Notes: a model not told the origin generated them from the letters alone. Numbered from the stretch's first letter, positions 8,674 to 18,262 are shown. The stretch is DNA of 64,000 nt from Chitinophaga sancti (GCF_034424315.1 NZ_CP139972.1:186001-250000); one strand, 5' to 3'. Numbers and translations are program-made.

Positions 8674-11600
8674 TTATAAACTACCTATTGATTTCTTATA
8701 AACAGCCTCGTTGATCTTATATTCCACCTTTGCATCTATCAAACTACTATAAGCCTGTTGCCAGATGACCTGTGCTTCCTGCACATCCTTACCGGTGATC
8801 GTTCCCGCTTTAAAGCGGTCATTGGCCAGTTTCAGGTTCTCATCTGCCTGTTGTAATGAAAGCAATGATAAATTGACCTTCCTTGAAGACTGGTTCAGTG
8901 AAAGATAAGCCTGTTGCACTTCCAGGTCTACCAATTCTTTGGTGTCGATCAATTGCTGCTCCTGTGCTGCGATTTTCAGTGTCTGCTCCCTGACCTTTCC
9001 GGACCTTTTACCCCAGTCAAAAATAGGTACACTGATGCTCGCCAGGCCAAAATAGGAGCCCATGAAATTGCTGCCATCTTTCAGGTTTACACCTTTCCCC
9101 GCAGTAGCAAGCCCACTAAATCCTACACCAATAGTTGGCAGAGAGGCTGCTTTCAATAATTGCTTTTGCAACTGTTCTGCTTCTATCGCCTGGTTTAACA
9201 ACCTGATCTCGGGTCTTTGAGCGCCATTTCCCTGCTGTGATTGTGCCTGGAAATCCCCGGAAATGCTATCCTTAACCGCAAAACCCGTATTGCCTGCCAT
9301 CCCCGTGAGTTGTGCCAGCCGTAATTTAGCCAGTACAAGACCATCCTCCGCTTTTGTGATATTCAGTTCTGCTTCGTTCAGGTTCACATCTACCCTTAAC
9401 AGGTCATTCTTATAGATCAGTCCTGCATCGTACGAGTTCTGTAAATCCTGGTGCAGCACCTGCAACATATCCCTGAAACGATTGGCCAATACAATCTTTT
9501 CCTGCACCTGTATCACTTGCCAGTAGGCCGTTTCGACATTTAATAATACCTGCGACGTGGCTAGTACCCCTTGTGTTTCTTTGATCTCTACTCCTTTGTT
9601 GGCCGCCGCTTTACCGGTTTTAATTTTACCACCTGCATAAATCGCTTCCTGCGCCGTCACCATCGCACTCCCAAAATAATCCGGTATCATGCCATTGAGC
9701 GCACCTCCTATTGGCTTACCTAAATACACACCCATCACAGATCCGTCTATAGTAGGATACGCATTGGCCGCAACTGATTTCGCTGCTGCTTTTGCCGCAT
9801 CTATTTCATACTGTGCTGCTTTTAGTTGCCTGTTTTGTTCAAGTGCCATTTTACGGAAATCTGTAAGTGATAGATTGCCTGACTGTGCATGCAGTAAGAA
9901 CGGACTGCAAATGATGCCTGCAATTATTAAGACCGCTTTTGCCGGCTTATACAGAATTTCCGGTGTGCCTGTCGTCTCATGGGGAGGACGTACAAATAAA
10001 TAATATAACACAGGAATAACGAATAAGGTCAGCACCATAGACACGATCAATCCTGATGCCAGTACACTGCCCAATGGGGCCCATAATGGAGACTTCCCGA
10101 CTATCATCGGTACTACCCCAATCGCTGCCGCAGCAGAGGTCAGGAAGATAGGCCGCATACGACGCTTGGCAGCTGCGAGTGCAGCAGCTTTAATGCTGTA
10201 GTGATGATCTCTTACCAGTTCATCTGCATAGTCAACGAGTATGATACCATTTCTCACCACGATCCCGATCAGGCTGATGATTCCCATGAAAGCCGTCATC
10301 CCCATTGGATTGCCCGTAATGAACAAACCTAAAAATGCCCCCAGCAAACTCAATGGGAATGTGGCGAGGATGATCAGCGTTTTACCAAAAGTCTTGAACT
10401 GGAAGAGTAATGTCAACAGGATTAATAATAAACTGGTGCCTAAAGCTAAACCCATACCGGGTGCGTTTTCTGCAGATGATTCCGCATCGCCGCCATATTC
10501 AATACGCACGCCATCCGGCAATGATAATTTCTCAATAGCTGGCTGTACTTTCTTTAAGATGTCAGAAGCCCTGATGCCACGTTGTGCTTCTGAAAGCACG
10601 GTGAGTGTACGTAATCCATTTCTGTGTGCAATGACACCCGTGTGCCAGGAAGGCCCGATATCCGCTACCTGTTTCAACAGTACCTTATTAATGTGCAGAT
10701 TACCCAGATCACTAAAATTCCTTCTGTTTGCCGTATCTAATCTCAGGTAAACAGAGATCGGTTTATCGCCTTCCCACAATTGTGTAACTGCAAAGCCTTT
10801 CAGTCCAGCACCCATCGTTTGCGTAATGGCCTGGTTAGGCACCCCAAGGCGTGCAGCTTCATCTTCTTTCACCTTCAGAGTAATACCCAGGTAGTCATCT
10901 TCATAATCAGAGCGTACCCAGTTAGTACCTGCTGCATGTTGCAAAATATCCTTCACCTGCGCTGCTACTTTTTTCTGATCGTGCAGATTATCACCTACAA
11001 TGCGCACCGCAATAGGTGAACCTTCCTGCATACTCAACTGACGCAGGCGAACGTAACCATCAGGAAGATATTTATCGAAGACAGGCAGGAACTTTGCCAC
11101 CAGTTCATTTGTTGCCTCGCTGCTCACAGTATTGATAAATACCTGCGCGAAATTGCGTCTGGGCATTTCCGGCGCATAAGTCACATTGAAGCGCGGAGAA
11201 CTCGTACCTATAAAACTGGCGGTATTCACCACACGATCATCCTTCTTCAGTTCTGCTTCTACCGCTTTCACTACCTTTTCGGTTTCTTCCAGGGAGGTGC
11301 CATTAGGCATCCAGATCTCCGCGTTGAATTGCTTGCTTTCACTCAACGGAAAGAATTCCTGACTTACCTTACCCGCCAATACCAATGCCAGTACAAGGGC
11401 CAGTACTGCTACTGATAGCGTAATTTTAGGAAAACGGAATGCGACTTCAATTCCCTTGTTGAAAGTTTCCTGTAATCTGTCTAAGAGACTTCGTCTGTTC
11501 CCCCTGTTACTCATCTTATGCTTTAAGCCCTGTTTGATAAACACATAACAGGTGTAAGGCGTTACGAGCAAGGCCACAGCCATAGATGTGATGAGTGCCA

Positions 11601-13026
11601 CAGCGACCGTTACCGGCAATGCTGCAATAAAATCTTTCGCAATACCAAACATAAAGATCGCCAATGGCGCAAAGGCAAATACGATTGCCAGGGTAGCCGT
11701 GAAGATCGGCAAAGACAATTGTTTGGCTGCCTGCCATGCGGCTGTCCAGGGTGTGATATCTTCATCAAGTTTTTCGATATAATTATCTACAACTACAATG
11801 GCATTGTCCACCACCATCCCCAATACAATGATCAATGCAGCCAGCGTTACCTGGTGCAGTTCTATCCCCATGATATTGATAAGACCAAAAGTGATCAGAA
11901 TGGAGATAGGTGCTGCTACAGAAGCAACTGCTGCCACACGGAAAGGTAACAACAGCATTACCACCAGGATCACGGAACCAATTGCCAGCCCGAATTCACG
12001 CATAAAGTGTTTGATGCTTTCATCTACTACTTCAGGTTGATTCACGATGGTATTGATCTGGATATCGCCCGGTAATTTTGCTTTAATTGCAGCGAGTTTT
12101 TCTTCAATTGTATGCCCGAACTGCACGATATTATTGCCGGGCTGCATTTCAATCGCCAGCATTAATACGCGGTCATTACCTACACGTATATATGAAGAGG
12201 GTTCCTCGTACCTGCGGGTAATCGTGGCTACATCCTTCAGTCTGACAACGGTACCGGCAGGTGTGGTGTAAATGATTTGTTCCGCAATATCGTTTTCTGT
12301 TTTGTACTGACTGTTTGTAAATACCGGGATCGTATTGCGGCTAATGGTCACTTCACCTGAATAGCCTGTCACATTTTCCATTTGCAGGGTACGTACAATT
12401 GCGGACAGATCAAATCCATACTGTTGCAGCTTCTCATCATTTACGGTAACATAGATCTGTTGCTGCTGTCCGCCGGAGCGATTGATCTTAGATACTTCTG
12501 GAATCACTTTCAGACCATCTTCAATCTTATCCATGTATTTTTCCAGTTCCGCGTAATTACGGATGGGAGAAGATACTGTAATGATCTGGGCAGTCACATC
12601 ACCGAAATTACTGTTCACCACCGGACCAATTACCCCGGATGGAATATTGGATCGTAAAGTGGTATTTAAACCATGTTGCAGGGTGCTCCAGAACTTCTTA
12701 CGGTCTTTTACCTCCGTATGTAAATTGACGGTAATGAATACCTGCCCATCCTTTGTCTGGGAAGTGGTTTTCTTCTTGTCAATTTCTTCGTAAGAGAAAA
12801 GAAATTGTTCAATCTTGTTTGTCACCTGTTTCTCCATCTGCACTTCATCAGCGCCCGGATAGAAAGCATATACCATCGCCACCGGCATATCAATTTTCGG
12901 ATTTTCCGAGCGGGGCATATTCAGCAATGCATAAAGGCCGAGTAGCAACAGCATACCCATGGCTACCAGCGTGACCTGTTTATATTTCATGGCAGCTTCA
13001 ATGAAGCTGATTCTTTGTCTTTTCAT
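8674..13026 (-). CDS. RND efflux transporter fused to TolC outer-membrane channel
   Basis: At 1450 residues this is a single-chain fusion. Residues 1 to about 1020 are an AcrB/HAE1-like RND permease, with a TM1 start, two large periplasmic loops and the proton-relay Asp in TM4 (GMVVDNAIVVVDN). Residues about 1055-1450 are a TolC-type outer membrane factor with two repeated helical-hairpin halves. Between them (about 1030-1048) lies a hydrophobic stretch ending LLHAQ that looks like an internal signal peptide, with predicted cleavage after Ala1047. Cleavage would release the TolC part into the periplasm. Fused pumps of this kind are known in Bacteroidota. It follows the adaptor gene by 17 bases. 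Substrates are not predictable. Confidence 0.9.
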   Translation of the reverse strand: MKRQRISFIEAAMKYKQVTLVAMGMLLLLGLYALLNMPRSENPKIDMPVAMVYAFYPGADEVQMEKQVTNKIEQFLFSYEEIDKKKTTSQTKDGQVFITVNLHTEVKDRKKFWSTLQHGLNTTLRSNIPSGVIGPVVNSNFGDVTAQIITVSSPIRNYAELEKYMDKIEDGLKVIPEVSKINRSGGQQQQIYVTVNDEKLQQYGFDLSAIVRTLQMENVTGYSGEVTISRNTIPVFTNSQYKTENDIAEQIIYTTPAGTVVRLKDVATITRRYEEPSSYIRVGNDRVLMLAIEMQPGNNIVQFGHTIEEKLAAIKAKLPGDIQINTIVNQPEVVDESIKHFMREFGLAIGSVILVVMLLLPFRVAAVASVAAPISILITFGLINIMGIELHQVTLAALIIVLGMVVDNAIVVVDNYIEKLDEDITPWTAAWQAAKQLSLPIFTATLAIVFAFAPLAIFMFGIAKDFIAALPVTVAVALITSMAVALLVTPYTCYVFIKQGLKHKMSNRGNRRSLLDRLQETFNKGIEVAFRFPKITLSVAVLALVLALVLAGKVSQEFFPLSESKQFNAEIWMPNGTSLEETEKVVKAVEAELKKDDRVVNTASFIGTSSPRFNVTYAPEMPRRNFAQVFINTVSSEATNELVAKFLPVFDKYLPDGYVRLRQLSMQEGSPIAVRIVGDNLHDQKKVAAQVKDILQHAAGTNWVRSDYEDDYLGITLKVKEDEAARLGVPNQAITQTMGAGLKGFAVTQLWEGDKPISVYLRLDTANRRNFSDLGNLHINKVLLKQVADIGPSWHTGVIAHRNGLRTLTVLSEAQRGIRASDILKKVQPAIEKLSLPDGVRIEYGGDAESSAENAPGMGLALGTSLLLILLTLLFQFKTFGKTLIILATFPLSLLGAFLGLFITGNPMGMTAFMGIISLIGIVVRNGIILVDYADELVRDHHYSIKAAALAAAKRRMRPIFLTSAAAAIGVVPMIVGKSPLWAPLGSVLASGLIVSMVLTLFVIPVLYYLFVRPPHETTGTPEILYKPAKAVLIIAGIICSPFLLHAQSGNLSLTDFRKMALEQNRQLKAAQYEIDAAKAAAKSVAANAYPTIDGSVMGVYLGKPIGGALNGMIPDYFGSAMVTAQEAIYAGGKIKTGKAAANKGVEIKETQGVLATSQVLLNVETAYWQVIQVQEKIVLANRFRDMLQVLHQDLQNSYDAGLIYKNDLLRVDVNLNEAELNITKAEDGLVLAKLRLAQLTGMAGNTGFAVKDSISGDFQAQSQQGNGAQRPEIRLLNQAIEAEQLQKQLLKAASLPTIGVGFSGLATAGKGVNLKDGSNFMGSYFGLASISVPIFDWGKRSGKVREQTLKIAAQEQQLIDTKELVDLEVQQAYLSLNQSSRKVNLSLLSLQQADENLKLANDRFKAGTITGKDVQEAQVIWQQAYSSLIDAKVEYKINEAVYKKSIGSL

Positions 13027-13043
13027 TGGGCTTGTTTAAATGA

Positions 13044-14075
13044 TTATTCAACAATCACGGCACTGCCATCTTTTAGATGTGATTGTCCGTTTGTGATCAG
13101 CTGATCTCCTTCCTGCAAGCCATTTGTGATGATCACATCATTCGTTCCTGTGAGCAAGCCGGTAGTGATCCTTCTGCGGATCGCTTTGTGCTGTTCACTG
13201 GTCAGGAATACGTAAGTGAGATCATCTGCATCTCTCACAATGGCAGTAGCAGGAATGGAAATGGTATTGATCGCTTTACCTGTATTGATGAATACATTCG
13301 TCAACATGCCGGGTAAGAGCCGGTTATTGCTGTTATTCAGTTTGATTTTGATGGCGTATGTCCTGGATACAGCATCTGCCTGTGGATTGATGATCGTGAT
13401 CTTCCCGGGAATGGTATCTTCAAGCGTAGCAATGTATACTTTCGCATCCATGCCATTTTTGATCGCACCTATTTCGCTTTCGGGAACAGTAATCTTTGCA
13501 GTGACAATATCTGTTTTGATAATTGTAAATGCAGGAATACCAGGAGCGGCAGTGCTCCCTTTTTCAATTTTACGGGCAGTAATGATGCCTGAAATAGGAG
13601 CGTACAATTTACTGTCTGCAATGTGTTTGGCATTGATGCTTTTGTTTGCCTGTGCCTGTGCGAGTTTGGATTTTATTTCGATGTAATCTTTCGCTGGCAG
13701 ACTTCCCTTCTGGTACAGGTCATTGAGACGGCGGTACATGTCTTCTGCCTGTTCCAGTGATGCGTTGGCAATAGCCAGTGCATTATTGTACTCGGTGGCA
13801 TCAATACTGGCGAGTAACTGGCCCTGTTGCACATGATCACCTTCCTGCACACTGATGTTATTAACGGTACCGGCTACTGCAAAACCAATGTCGGCGGTAT
13901 TGTCAGGTTCGATGCTACCGGAATAACTGAACTGTTGGGGAAGCGGGTCTTTCTGAATGCGGATGGTCTTTACGCTAACAGGATCGGACTGTGTTTGCTT
14001 ATCAGCCTTTGTACCACAGCCTGCAATCAGGGTAACCATTAGAAATAATGATGCCTGTCTTACAATCAATGTCAT
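13044..14075 (-). CDS. RND periplasmic adaptor (membrane fusion) lipoprotein
   Basis: A 343-residue HlyD/AcrA-type adaptor that bridges the RND pump and the TolC channel. The ATG at 14075 gives an N-terminus with a lipobox (LIAGC, Cys near residue 20); a GTG start at 14111 would add 12 residues and is less likely. Visible parts are the biotinyl-lipoyl half-motifs (VAGTVNNISVQEGDHVQQGQLL near 70, SKLYAPISGIITAR near 155), a helical hairpin between them, and beta-barrel/membrane-proximal domains (PGMLTNVFINTG near 265). It is the first gene of the pump operon, and its promoter region holds a candidate AraC operator. Confidence 0.9.
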   Translation of the reverse strand: MTLIVRQASLFLMVTLIAGCGTKADKQTQSDPVSVKTIRIQKDPLPQQFSYSGSIEPDNTADIGFAVAGTVNNISVQEGDHVQQGQLLASIDATEYNNALAIANASLEQAEDMYRRLNDLYQKGSLPAKDYIEIKSKLAQAQANKSINAKHIADSKLYAPISGIITARKIEKGSTAAPGIPAFTIIKTDIVTAKITVPESEIGAIKNGMDAKVYIATLEDTIPGKITIINPQADAVSRTYAIKIKLNNSNNRLLPGMLTNVFINTGKAINTISIPATAIVRDADDLTYVFLTSEQHKAIRRRITTGLLTGTNDVIITNGLQEGDQLITNGQSHLKDGSAVIVE

Positions 14076-14141
14076 AAAATTGGTAATTGAGAATTGAACA
14101 GATGATTTCACATCGCAAAGTTGGGCGTAATTATGCGGGGA

Positions 14142-14182
14142 AAAAGGTTAGAAAATCGGTAAAAATGGTCTGAATGTCGGTT
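14142..14182 (-). promoter_or_regulatory. Candidate AraC-type operator, copy B (pump operon)
   Basis: This 41-bp site matches copy A at 15246-15286 at 31 of 35 compared positions: AAAAGGTT, six free bases, then TCGG, AAAA, TGGTCT and GTCGGTT at the same spacing. Read on the minus strand it consists of two degenerate direct repeats 21 bp apart, each with an ACC(GA) and a second ACC, as expected for an AraC-family dimer. It ends 66 bases before the adaptor ATG. Confidence 0.6.
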
Positions 14183-14199
14183 CACTTTTTCAGTAGTAG

Positions 14200-14231
14200 A
14201 AACAATAAAGCCGGAATATGATTATTCCGGC
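14200..14231 (-). terminator. Terminator of the AraC gene
   Basis: A 9-bp stem GCCGGAATA (14210-14218) pairs with 14223-14231 around a 4-base loop. On the minus strand it is followed by TTTATTGTTT. It lies 47 bases past the AraC stop codon and separates that gene from the pump operon. Confidence 0.75.
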
Positions 14232-14277
14232 CATTCCTTAAACCTACAACTGTTACACTGTATTGTAACACTACACT

Positions 14278-15189
14278 TTAATATCTTCTTTGGATCTGCC
14301 TGTACTCTTTGGGAGAGTGGCCGGCAAATCGCTTAAAGTATTTTCCGAAGAAGGACTGATCACTGAAGTTCAGTTCTTCCGCTATCTGAAGAATACTGAG
14401 AGGCGTATCGCTGAGCATGCGTTTAGCTTCCAGTATCACGAAGTGATCGATAATTTCTCCTGCTGTTTTGCCGGTTATTTCTTTGACGGTTTCAGTCAGG
14501 TATTTTGGCGTTACATGCAGTTGTTCTGCAAATGCCTGTACGTTTCGTTGTTGTCTGAAATGTTGTTGAACAAGGGAAGTGAAAGCCATGACGAGGTTCT
14601 CTTTGCGGGAAAAATCGGCATGATTGATCTTTGCATATTTCTGCCCCATTCCACCTAATTCATACAGCAGGGTAGCAAAGGAATGATAGAAGAGTTCCTT
14701 GCCGTAAGTATGCGTATTGTATTCTTCAGTACGATGCAGGATCATGCTAAAGGTGGCAGCAATGGTGGCCGCATCTTTATTGTCCAGTTGCCAGTGCGGG
14801 CAATATTTGGTACTGAAGTAATTCATAAGATCAAGGAGCTTGTCAGCGAAGATCTTGCCCATAAAATCGACAGTGGCGGAAAGGCCACAGAGGATAGCAT
14901 CGTTATCCATAGAGATCACCTGCTTCAATGCATGTGGTGTGGCAAGCAGCAGGCTATTCGGTTCCATGACATGTTCTTCCAGGTTAATGGAGATGGTCAG
15001 TGTGCCTTTTACCACCAGGATGATCCCCAGGAAGTCAGACCTGAAATTGTTACGCAAGGCAGGGATATCCATGAACTGGAGATTGCAGTTAACAGCAAAG
15101 CCGGGTACAGTAGACCTTAGGTCAATTTCTGTATCCTGCACTAGTTCTGCGTGTCTGTAGATATTCGCAGTCTGCTTTTTACCTGCCAT
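14278..15189 (-). CDS. AraC-family transcriptional regulator
   Basis: A 303-residue regulator with an N-terminal cupin-like ligand domain (about 40-130, including an IILVVKGTLTISI strand) and a C-terminal double helix-turn-helix (about 205-300; LHVTPKYLTETVKEITG and ILQIAEELNFSDQSFFGKYFKRFAGHSPKEYR). It is transcribed towards the efflux operon but separated from it by a terminator. Similar 41-bp sites precede both this gene and the pump operon, suggesting autoregulation together with pump control. A role in rhamnose regulation was considered because the rha genes lie 2 kb away, but the site distribution argues for the pump. Confidence 0.88.
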   Translation of the reverse strand: MAGKKQTANIYRHAELVQDTEIDLRSTVPGFAVNCNLQFMDIPALRNNFRSDFLGIILVVKGTLTISINLEEHVMEPNSLLLATPHALKQVISMDNDAILCGLSATVDFMGKIFADKLLDLMNYFSTKYCPHWQLDNKDAATIAATFSMILHRTEEYNTHTYGKELFYHSFATLLYELGGMGQKYAKINHADFSRKENLVMAFTSLVQQHFRQQRNVQAFAEQLHVTPKYLTETVKEITGKTAGEIIDHFVILEAKRMLSDTPLSILQIAEELNFSDQSFFGKYFKRFAGHSPKEYRQIQRRY

Positions 15190-15245
15190 GCTTCATAGTT
15201 ATAGTCCTTGAATCTGATGTAAAGGTCTGGTATTAAAATTAAACC

Positions 15246-15286
15246 AAAAGGTTCATTAGTCGGCAAAACTGGTCTAAAAGTCGGTT
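15246..15286 (-). promoter_or_regulatory. Candidate AraC-type operator, copy A (araC promoter)
   Basis: Partner of the site at 14142-14182, with the same orientation and a similar distance to its start codon (56 bases before the AraC ATG versus 66). Conserved blocks are AAAAGGTT, TCGG, AAAA, TGGTCT and GTCGGTT with identical spacing. The arrangement suggests autoregulation. Confidence 0.6.
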
Positions 15287-15421
15287 ATAAACCTCCTTTT
15301 TTCATCCCCCGGGGTTAAAGTTTGAATTGTATTTAATAAACTTGTTGCACCGTCTTTGCTGACAGGGGCTTATTGCACCGCTGATAAATCAAAACATGCT
15401 CCTGTCTTTTTCATTGTCTAA

Positions 15422-15452
15422 TTGACAATTAAAAATAATATGCCTACCTTGG
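15422..15452 (+). promoter_or_regulatory. Candidate promoter of the GH30 gene
   Basis: TTG at 15422-15424 and TACCTTGG at 15445-15452 are 20 bases apart, fitting the Bacteroidota -33/-7 pattern with one mismatch in the -7 box. The upstream sequence includes the small palindrome ATTGTC-N5-GACAAT (15413-15429), which overlaps the -33 element and could be an operator. Confidence 0.5.
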
Positions 15453-15473
15453 ATCGAATCCATGTTAATAGAA

Positions 15474-16982
15474 ATGAAACGGTCTCGCTTTACAATTATG
15501 CTGCTCATGACGGCTGCCTTTGCCCATGGCCAGCAGCGTATTACAATTGATGTCAATAAGAAGGCACAGGTGATAGATAATATAGGTTCTTCCGGTGCCT
15601 GGTTTTCGGAGGGAATAGGCAAATACTGGTCGCCGGAGATCCGGGAGCAGATGGCCCGCTGGTTATTTAGTAAGGAATTTAAGAAGGATGGATCGCCGGA
15701 GGGGATCGGACTGTCCTGCTGGCGCTTTAATATCGGTGGAGGTACCGCAGAGCAGGGAGATAGTAGTGGGATAAAGGATTTCAGAAAACGGGTGGAGTGT
15801 TTTTTAAAGCCGGATGGTACTTATGACTGGTCTAAACAGTCCGGTTATTTGTGGTTTACGAAGAAGGCGCGTGCCTATGGTGTAGAGACGTTGATCGCCT
15901 TTTCGAATACGCCGCCGGTGTGGATGAATCAGAATGGGCTGGGATATAAGACAGCCAAGGATTATCGTTCGAACCTGAAGGTGGATCAGTACGATGCTTA
16001 TGCTTCGTTTTTAACGAAGGTGTGGCAGCATTTTGATAAGGAAGGATTGCATTTTGATTATATCAGTCCGGTAAATGAACCACAGTGGGATTGGAGTAAT
16101 CCTTATGGGGAAGCTTCTCAGGAGGGCACTGCGTGGACGAATGAGGAGGTGCTAAGGATCGCCGGGGCCCTGGATACCGCATTGAGTAAAGCAAAAGCCA
16201 ATACGAAGATTTTGCTTTCTGAGGCGGGGCATTTGGTCTCTCTGTATGCGCAGGAGGGTCCGGCTTCACACCAGATCCAGGCTTTGAAATCCGGGGCCGT
16301 TTATGGGCTTTCACATGTACCGGCAATCATTGGTGGACATAGTTATTTTACAGATAGCGGGGATAGTAGCCGGCGGGCGATCCGTGAGCATGTGAGGGAT
16401 ACTGCCTCTAAATATGGCTTACAGTACTGGCAGACGGAATACTCAATGTTGGCAGATGGATATAAGGATGGGCATGAGGGCCCTCGAACGGCGATGGATT
16501 GTGCCCTTTTCCTGGCAAAGGTGATCCATGATGATTTTGTGTATGGGAATGCCGCGGCATGGCAATTCTGGAATAGCTGGGAGCCGGGAAGAGCAGATAT
16601 GGATACAAGGTATTATTTGGTAGCATTGCATCCGAAGGATAAAGCGTATAAAGAAGGTACGGTGACGGCTGTGAAGAATTTATGGGCATTGGGGCAGTAT
16701 AGCAGGTTTGTGCGGCCGGGTATGCAGCGGGTGATGGCGGAAAGTGGGGATGATTCATTGTTGGTGAGTGCGTATGTGAGCAGGAAGCAGGTGGTGCTGG
16801 TAAGCGTGAATTATGGGGAGCAGGCGAAGAAGCTGAGTTTAGCTGTGAAGGGAAGGAAACCTGTAAAGGTGAGGTATTATGAAACAAGTAAGGAGGAGGA
16901 TATGCAACTACATTTGGAGCGCTCTGGAAATGAACAGATTGAACAGAAGGGGAGGAGTGTGATCACGGTAGTGATGGAGTAG
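15474..16982 (+). CDS. Secreted glycoside hydrolase family 30
   Basis: A 502-residue protein whose signal peptide is best formed from the ATG at 15474 (MKRSRF, hydrophobic core, AFAHGQ); an upstream ATG at 15462 adds four residues. The (beta/alpha)8 barrel of GH30 is evident: GSSGAWFSEGIGKYW, SCWRFNIGGGT, NTPPVWMNQNG, the acid/base Glu near residue 202 in VNEPQWDW and the nucleophile Glu near 322 in QTEYSML. A C-terminal beta-domain follows from about 410. Related enzymes are endo-beta-1,6-galactanases and similar endo-hydrolases, but the exact specificity is not decidable here. It directly precedes the rhamnose genes, so it may act on rhamnose-containing plant or microbial glycans. Confidence 0.85.
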   Translation: MKRSRFTIMLLMTAAFAHGQQRITIDVNKKAQVIDNIGSSGAWFSEGIGKYWSPEIREQMARWLFSKEFKKDGSPEGIGLSCWRFNIGGGTAEQGDSSGIKDFRKRVECFLKPDGTYDWSKQSGYLWFTKKARAYGVETLIAFSNTPPVWMNQNGLGYKTAKDYRSNLKVDQYDAYASFLTKVWQHFDKEGLHFDYISPVNEPQWDWSNPYGEASQEGTAWTNEEVLRIAGALDTALSKAKANTKILLSEAGHLVSLYAQEGPASHQIQALKSGAVYGLSHVPAIIGGHSYFTDSGDSSRRAIREHVRDTASKYGLQYWQTEYSMLADGYKDGHEGPRTAMDCALFLAKVIHDDFVYGNAAAWQFWNSWEPGRADMDTRYYLVALHPKDKAYKEGTVTAVKNLWALGQYSRFVRPGMQRVMAESGDDSLLVSAYVSRKQVVLVSVNYGEQAKKLSLAVKGRKPVKVRYYETSKEEDMQLHLERSGNEQIEQKGRSVITVVME

Positions 16983-17003
16983 GGGAGTAGAAGAATATTT
17001 GGA

Positions 17004-17038
17004 GGCCTGTAAAACGTTGTTTTACGGGCCTTTTAATT
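17004..17038 (+). terminator. Intrinsic terminator after GH30 gene
   Basis: A 12-bp stem (17004-17015 with 17019-17030, one G-U pair) with a 3-base loop is followed by TTTTAATTT. It ends the GH30 transcript and separates it from rhaT. Confidence 0.85.
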
Positions 17039-17203
17039 TGGTGGAAAGTGTGAGTCGTGGGTGCTTTATTCCTTCCACCCCAACAAGTAGGAATGTATAG
17101 GACAGTTCCCCCAAGCCCATTCCATACATTTGATTGATTATATCGCGCAACCAGTAGTTAAATTCCACAGTCAAACTAGATAAAAACCACAATTCCACTA
17201 TTT

Positions 17204-18262
17204 ATGCAAGCTATTCTTGGTGTATTTTTTCATTTTATCGGAGGCTTTGCCTCGGGCAGCTTTTACATCCCTTTTAAAAAAGTCAGGAACTGGGCCTGGG
17301 AGAGTTATTGGATAGTAGGCGGATTCTTTTCCTGGTTGATCGTGCCCTTCCTTGCCGCATGGATCACCATCCCTGACTTCATGAGCATTATCCGCGCAAC
17401 CGATGGCACTACATTGTTCTGGACCTATTTTATGGGCATCCTCTGGGGTGTCGGAGGCCTTACTTTCGGTCTCACCATGCGTTACCTCGGCCTGTCACTG
17501 GGTATGTCCGTAGCACTGGGCTACACCTCTGCTTTCGGGTCATTGATTCCGCCTATTTACCGGGATCTCTTTACCAGCGACACCGCCCACACATTTTCAT
17601 CCATGCTTCACCACATCAGCGGACAACTTGTCCTTGCAGGCGTGGCCGTTTGTCTCCTCGGAATCGCCATCTGCGGAAAAGCCGGGATAATGAAAGAAAA
17701 TGAACTATCTGACGATCAGAAGAAACAAAGTATCTCAGAGTTCAATCTGAAGAAGGGGCTGATCGTAGGTACGATTTCTGGTATTCTCAGCGCCTGTTTC
17801 AACTTCGGGATCGAAGCCGGTAAACCAATGGCCGCGATCGCCATTCAACAGGGAGCTAACCCGCTTTTCCAGAACAATGTCATCTTCGTGGTGCTGCTCT
17901 GGGGCGGCTTGACAACTAACCTGTTCTGGTGTTTGCTGCTGAATGCAAGAAATAGAACATTCAGTGATTATACCAATAAACAAACACCCCTGGCAGGTAA
18001 TTATTTCTTTGCGGCATTAGCTGGTACAACCTGGTTCTTCCAGTTCTTCTTTTATGGGATGGGAGAAAGCAAACTGGGTAATGGCGCGAGCTCATGGATC
18101 CTGCATATGGCCTTCATCATTATGATCTCCAGTCTGTGGGGAATTACCCTGAAAGAATGGAAGGGCGTAAGTAAGAAAACCTTTGGAACAATACTGGCTG
18201 GTGTGCTGACAATTGTGATTTCAGTGTTGCTGGTAGGATATGGAAATTCACTCGCGGAATAA
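17204..18262 (+). CDS. rhaT: L-rhamnose/proton symporter
   Basis: A 352-residue inner-membrane transporter of the RhaT (drug/metabolite superfamily) type with about ten hydrophobic segments. Family-typical stretches are SGSFYIPFKKVRNWAWESYW near residue 17 and GLTFGLTMRYLGLSLGMSVALG near 86. It brings L-rhamnose into the cytoplasm with a proton. It opens the rhamnose cluster, transcribed in the same direction as the aldolase/dehydrogenase gene 150 bases downstream. A TTTGATTG half-palindrome occurs at 17129-17136 in its leader, similar to a full palindrome in front of rhaB. Confidence 0.93.
   Translation: MQAILGVFFHFIGGFASGSFYIPFKKVRNWAWESYWIVGGFFSWLIVPFLAAWITIPDFMSIIRATDGTTLFWTYFMGILWGVGGLTFGLTMRYLGLSLGMSVALGYTSAFGSLIPPIYRDLFTSDTAHTFSSMLHHISGQLVLAGVAVCLLGIAICGKAGIMKENELSDDQKKQSISEFNLKKGLIVGTISGILSACFNFGIEAGKPMAAIAIQQGANPLFQNNVIFVVLLWGGLTTNLFWCLLLNARNRTFSDYTNKQTPLAGNYFFAALAGTTWFFQFFFYGMGESKLGNGASSWILHMAFIIMISSLWGITLKEWKGVSKKTFGTILAGVLTIVISVLLVGYGNSLAE

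Noticed and set aside
10241..10750. 169-codon plus-strand frame inside the RND gene
   Set aside because: Shadow of the RND membrane region; Pro/Asn/Lys-rich without motifs.
14290..15160. Plus-strand frames of 106-145 codons opposite the AraC gene
   Set aside because: The minus-strand frame has clear AraC domains; the plus-strand translations look random.
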